A stretch of DNA of 64,000 nucleotides, from the NCBI RefSeq assembly GCF_001949145.1, contig NW_019091536.1, forward strand, positions 357,792 through 421,791, given 5' to 3'. This DNA is from Acanthaster planci. Its lineage: Eukaryota; Echinodermata; Asteroidea; Valvatida; Acanthasteridae. The position numbers were made by a program, and so were the translations under genes. Numbering within the stretch: position 1 is the stretch's first letter; every line of letters begins with the position of its first letter. This document shows, piece after piece, positions 62,851-64,000 of the stretch. A model generated the notes under the pieces. The model was not told where the DNA came from. It did no database searches and worked only from the letters and a program-made list of their open reading frames with translations.

Positions 62851-64000
62851 GGAAGCCTGTTTTGGACACGGCCTTGCACTGGCTAGAAAAAACTAACGTT
62901 GCTTACGCTTGCACAGTTCACCATCTGATCATATGCCACCAGGTTGTATAATACATGAATATTAGAGTCCCCCCTAACGTTTGGCGCTTAACTTTCATTT
63001 GATTTTCCTCATGCAGTGCGTACAAATCCCTTGTTGGAAAAAACTTCATTTTTTGAAACACTTGCAGTAATAAGCTTTATAATACGTGCTGTTGAACCTT
63101 CATTGTCATTAAATTTCATCTGAAATTTAAAAACAGTGGCATCTGGAAATTGGGCAAGAATTTAGCTGAGTGTTCCTCGATGTGAGTTGATAAATTCTGC
63201 AAAATTTGGCCAAAAGATACTTGTGCTTCCAGTGTCAAGACCGACCTAAATTTTTTGGTGCAACCCTAACGTTTTTATCGGCAAGTTAGAAAAACAAATT
63301 CAAAAAATTAGAAATAAAAATAATAAGTAGCACGTTAAATTATTCTTGATTGGGTATTTCTCAGATGGGTAAAAAAGCTTAAAGGGATGATTACCCAGCA
63401 ACTTACACATATCTTGGTGATATTCCACACTGTACACTGAATGCACATTCCAGAATAGAAATTTTGCTGATATTAACCTTTTCCTCTTCCTGTTAAGAGG
63501 TTCTCTCCCGCTGCATTGGACACTCGTTAGCGATGATTTGGGCTTGAAATCTGGTATGCTGTAAGAACAAATTACTTGTACGTAGGCGGGTAAATTGAGA
63601 TCAGGGGAGGCAAATGTGTACCCAAACATGTACCAGTACATATGTACGTGTCTATGTACCGGGACTAAAACTGCAAATGTGTGTGTCTCTGCTGGAGCGA
63701 TGTGTAGCTTCTCGGTTTTTACAATTTTGGGACTTTTGGTCGGCCTTAGAAAAGGCTCAAAAATAGTTCAAAGTTTTTTATTGGTTTATGCAAGATTTTG
63801 ATGTACATTTTGGGTAATCCAAGCAACTTTCAACTCTTAGAATTTTGACAGCATTCATGTACATTGGATCCCTGCGTGATACAGTGTGCATACATGTACA
63901 TGTGTACACATGCTTCCATACAACTTGTGTGAGTTTGTTCATGGCATGGTCAACTTGTTTGTACATGTAGGTGCTGGTACTCAGTACTACATTTGGTTGC

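Larger units (their letters stand above)
29141..63910. repeat. dispersed palindromic (TACATG)n and TACCGGTA repeats
   Basis: Units of TACATG (self-complementary as TACATGTACATGTA) occur every few hundred bases, from single units to 3.5 tandem units, for example at 54536-54556, 54337-54355, 55016-55040, 52225-52240 and 51030-51050. They are accompanied by ACCGGTAC/TACCGGTA motifs (54485, 54570, 60935, 61012). The first 27 kb has few of them. They read the same on both strands, so no direction can be assigned. Confidence 0.85.
49175..64000 (+). other. CRTC intron 4, at least 14.8 kb, continuing past the window
   Basis: Donor GTAAGT follows exon 4. I found no exon starting with the expected TNSDSALHQS block in the rest of the window. 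The region is packed with TACATGTACATGTA and ACCGGTAC repeats, and has a 24-base palindrome at 57923-57946, an inverted repeat at 62778-62850 and a 581-base gap at 61304-61884. Short open frames here are AT-rich or repeat-driven and unsupported. Confidence 0.7.

Overview
This is nuclear DNA of an animal, not a microbe. Conserved metazoan proteins are split into short exons with good GT/AG borders, separated by introns of 0.1 to more than 14 kb. The sequence is AT-rich with decayed transposons, SINEs and an assembly gap. The best guess is an invertebrate deuterostome such as an echinoderm. The basis is a tRNA-derived SINE whose tail resembles the deuterostome LF-SINE/DeuSINE type, plus dense TACATGTACATGTA repeats. 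The species cannot be fixed from sequence alone.

Layout: (1) 116-4235, plus strand: the 3' part of an unrecognised coiled-coil gene, eight exons. (2) 4236-8918: convergent intergenic DNA. (3) 15406-8919, minus strand: a complete eight-exon, 457-residue major facilitator transporter, Spinster-like. (4) 15407-20948: intergenic DNA with a tRNA-like SINE and a 157-bp hAT-type MITE. (5) 23560-20949, minus strand: a three-exon, 511-residue F-box protein that I recognise as FBXO33. (6) 23561-27947: upstream DNA shared head-to-head with the next gene, with a GA microsatellite. (7) 27948 to the window end, plus strand: the first four coding exons of a CREB-regulated transcription coactivator (CRTC/TORC), then very long introns that fill the rest of the window.

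The CRTC introns hold most of the accessory content: a SINE, a decayed tRNA-like element, two TIR elements sharing one terminal sequence, a TTAA-flanked piggyBac-like MITE, a 49-bp minisatellite, several foldbacks, and a very high density of the self-complementary motifs TACATGTACATGTA and TACCGGTA.

The most notable observation is that CRTC intron 3 (37791-49115, 11.3 kb) has all the marks of a U12-type AT-AC intron: the donor ATATCCTTTT, the branch-site match ACCTTAAC, and a terminal AC. These ends restore the CRTC reading frame exactly, while no GT-AG solution does. Retention of this intron would stop translation four codons in and leave only the N-terminal CREB-binding part. CRTC acts with CREB in cAMP/calcium signalling. 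FBXO33 would act in an SCF ubiquitin ligase. The transporter is presumably in an internal or plasma membrane. I see no sign that the four genes form one functional unit.
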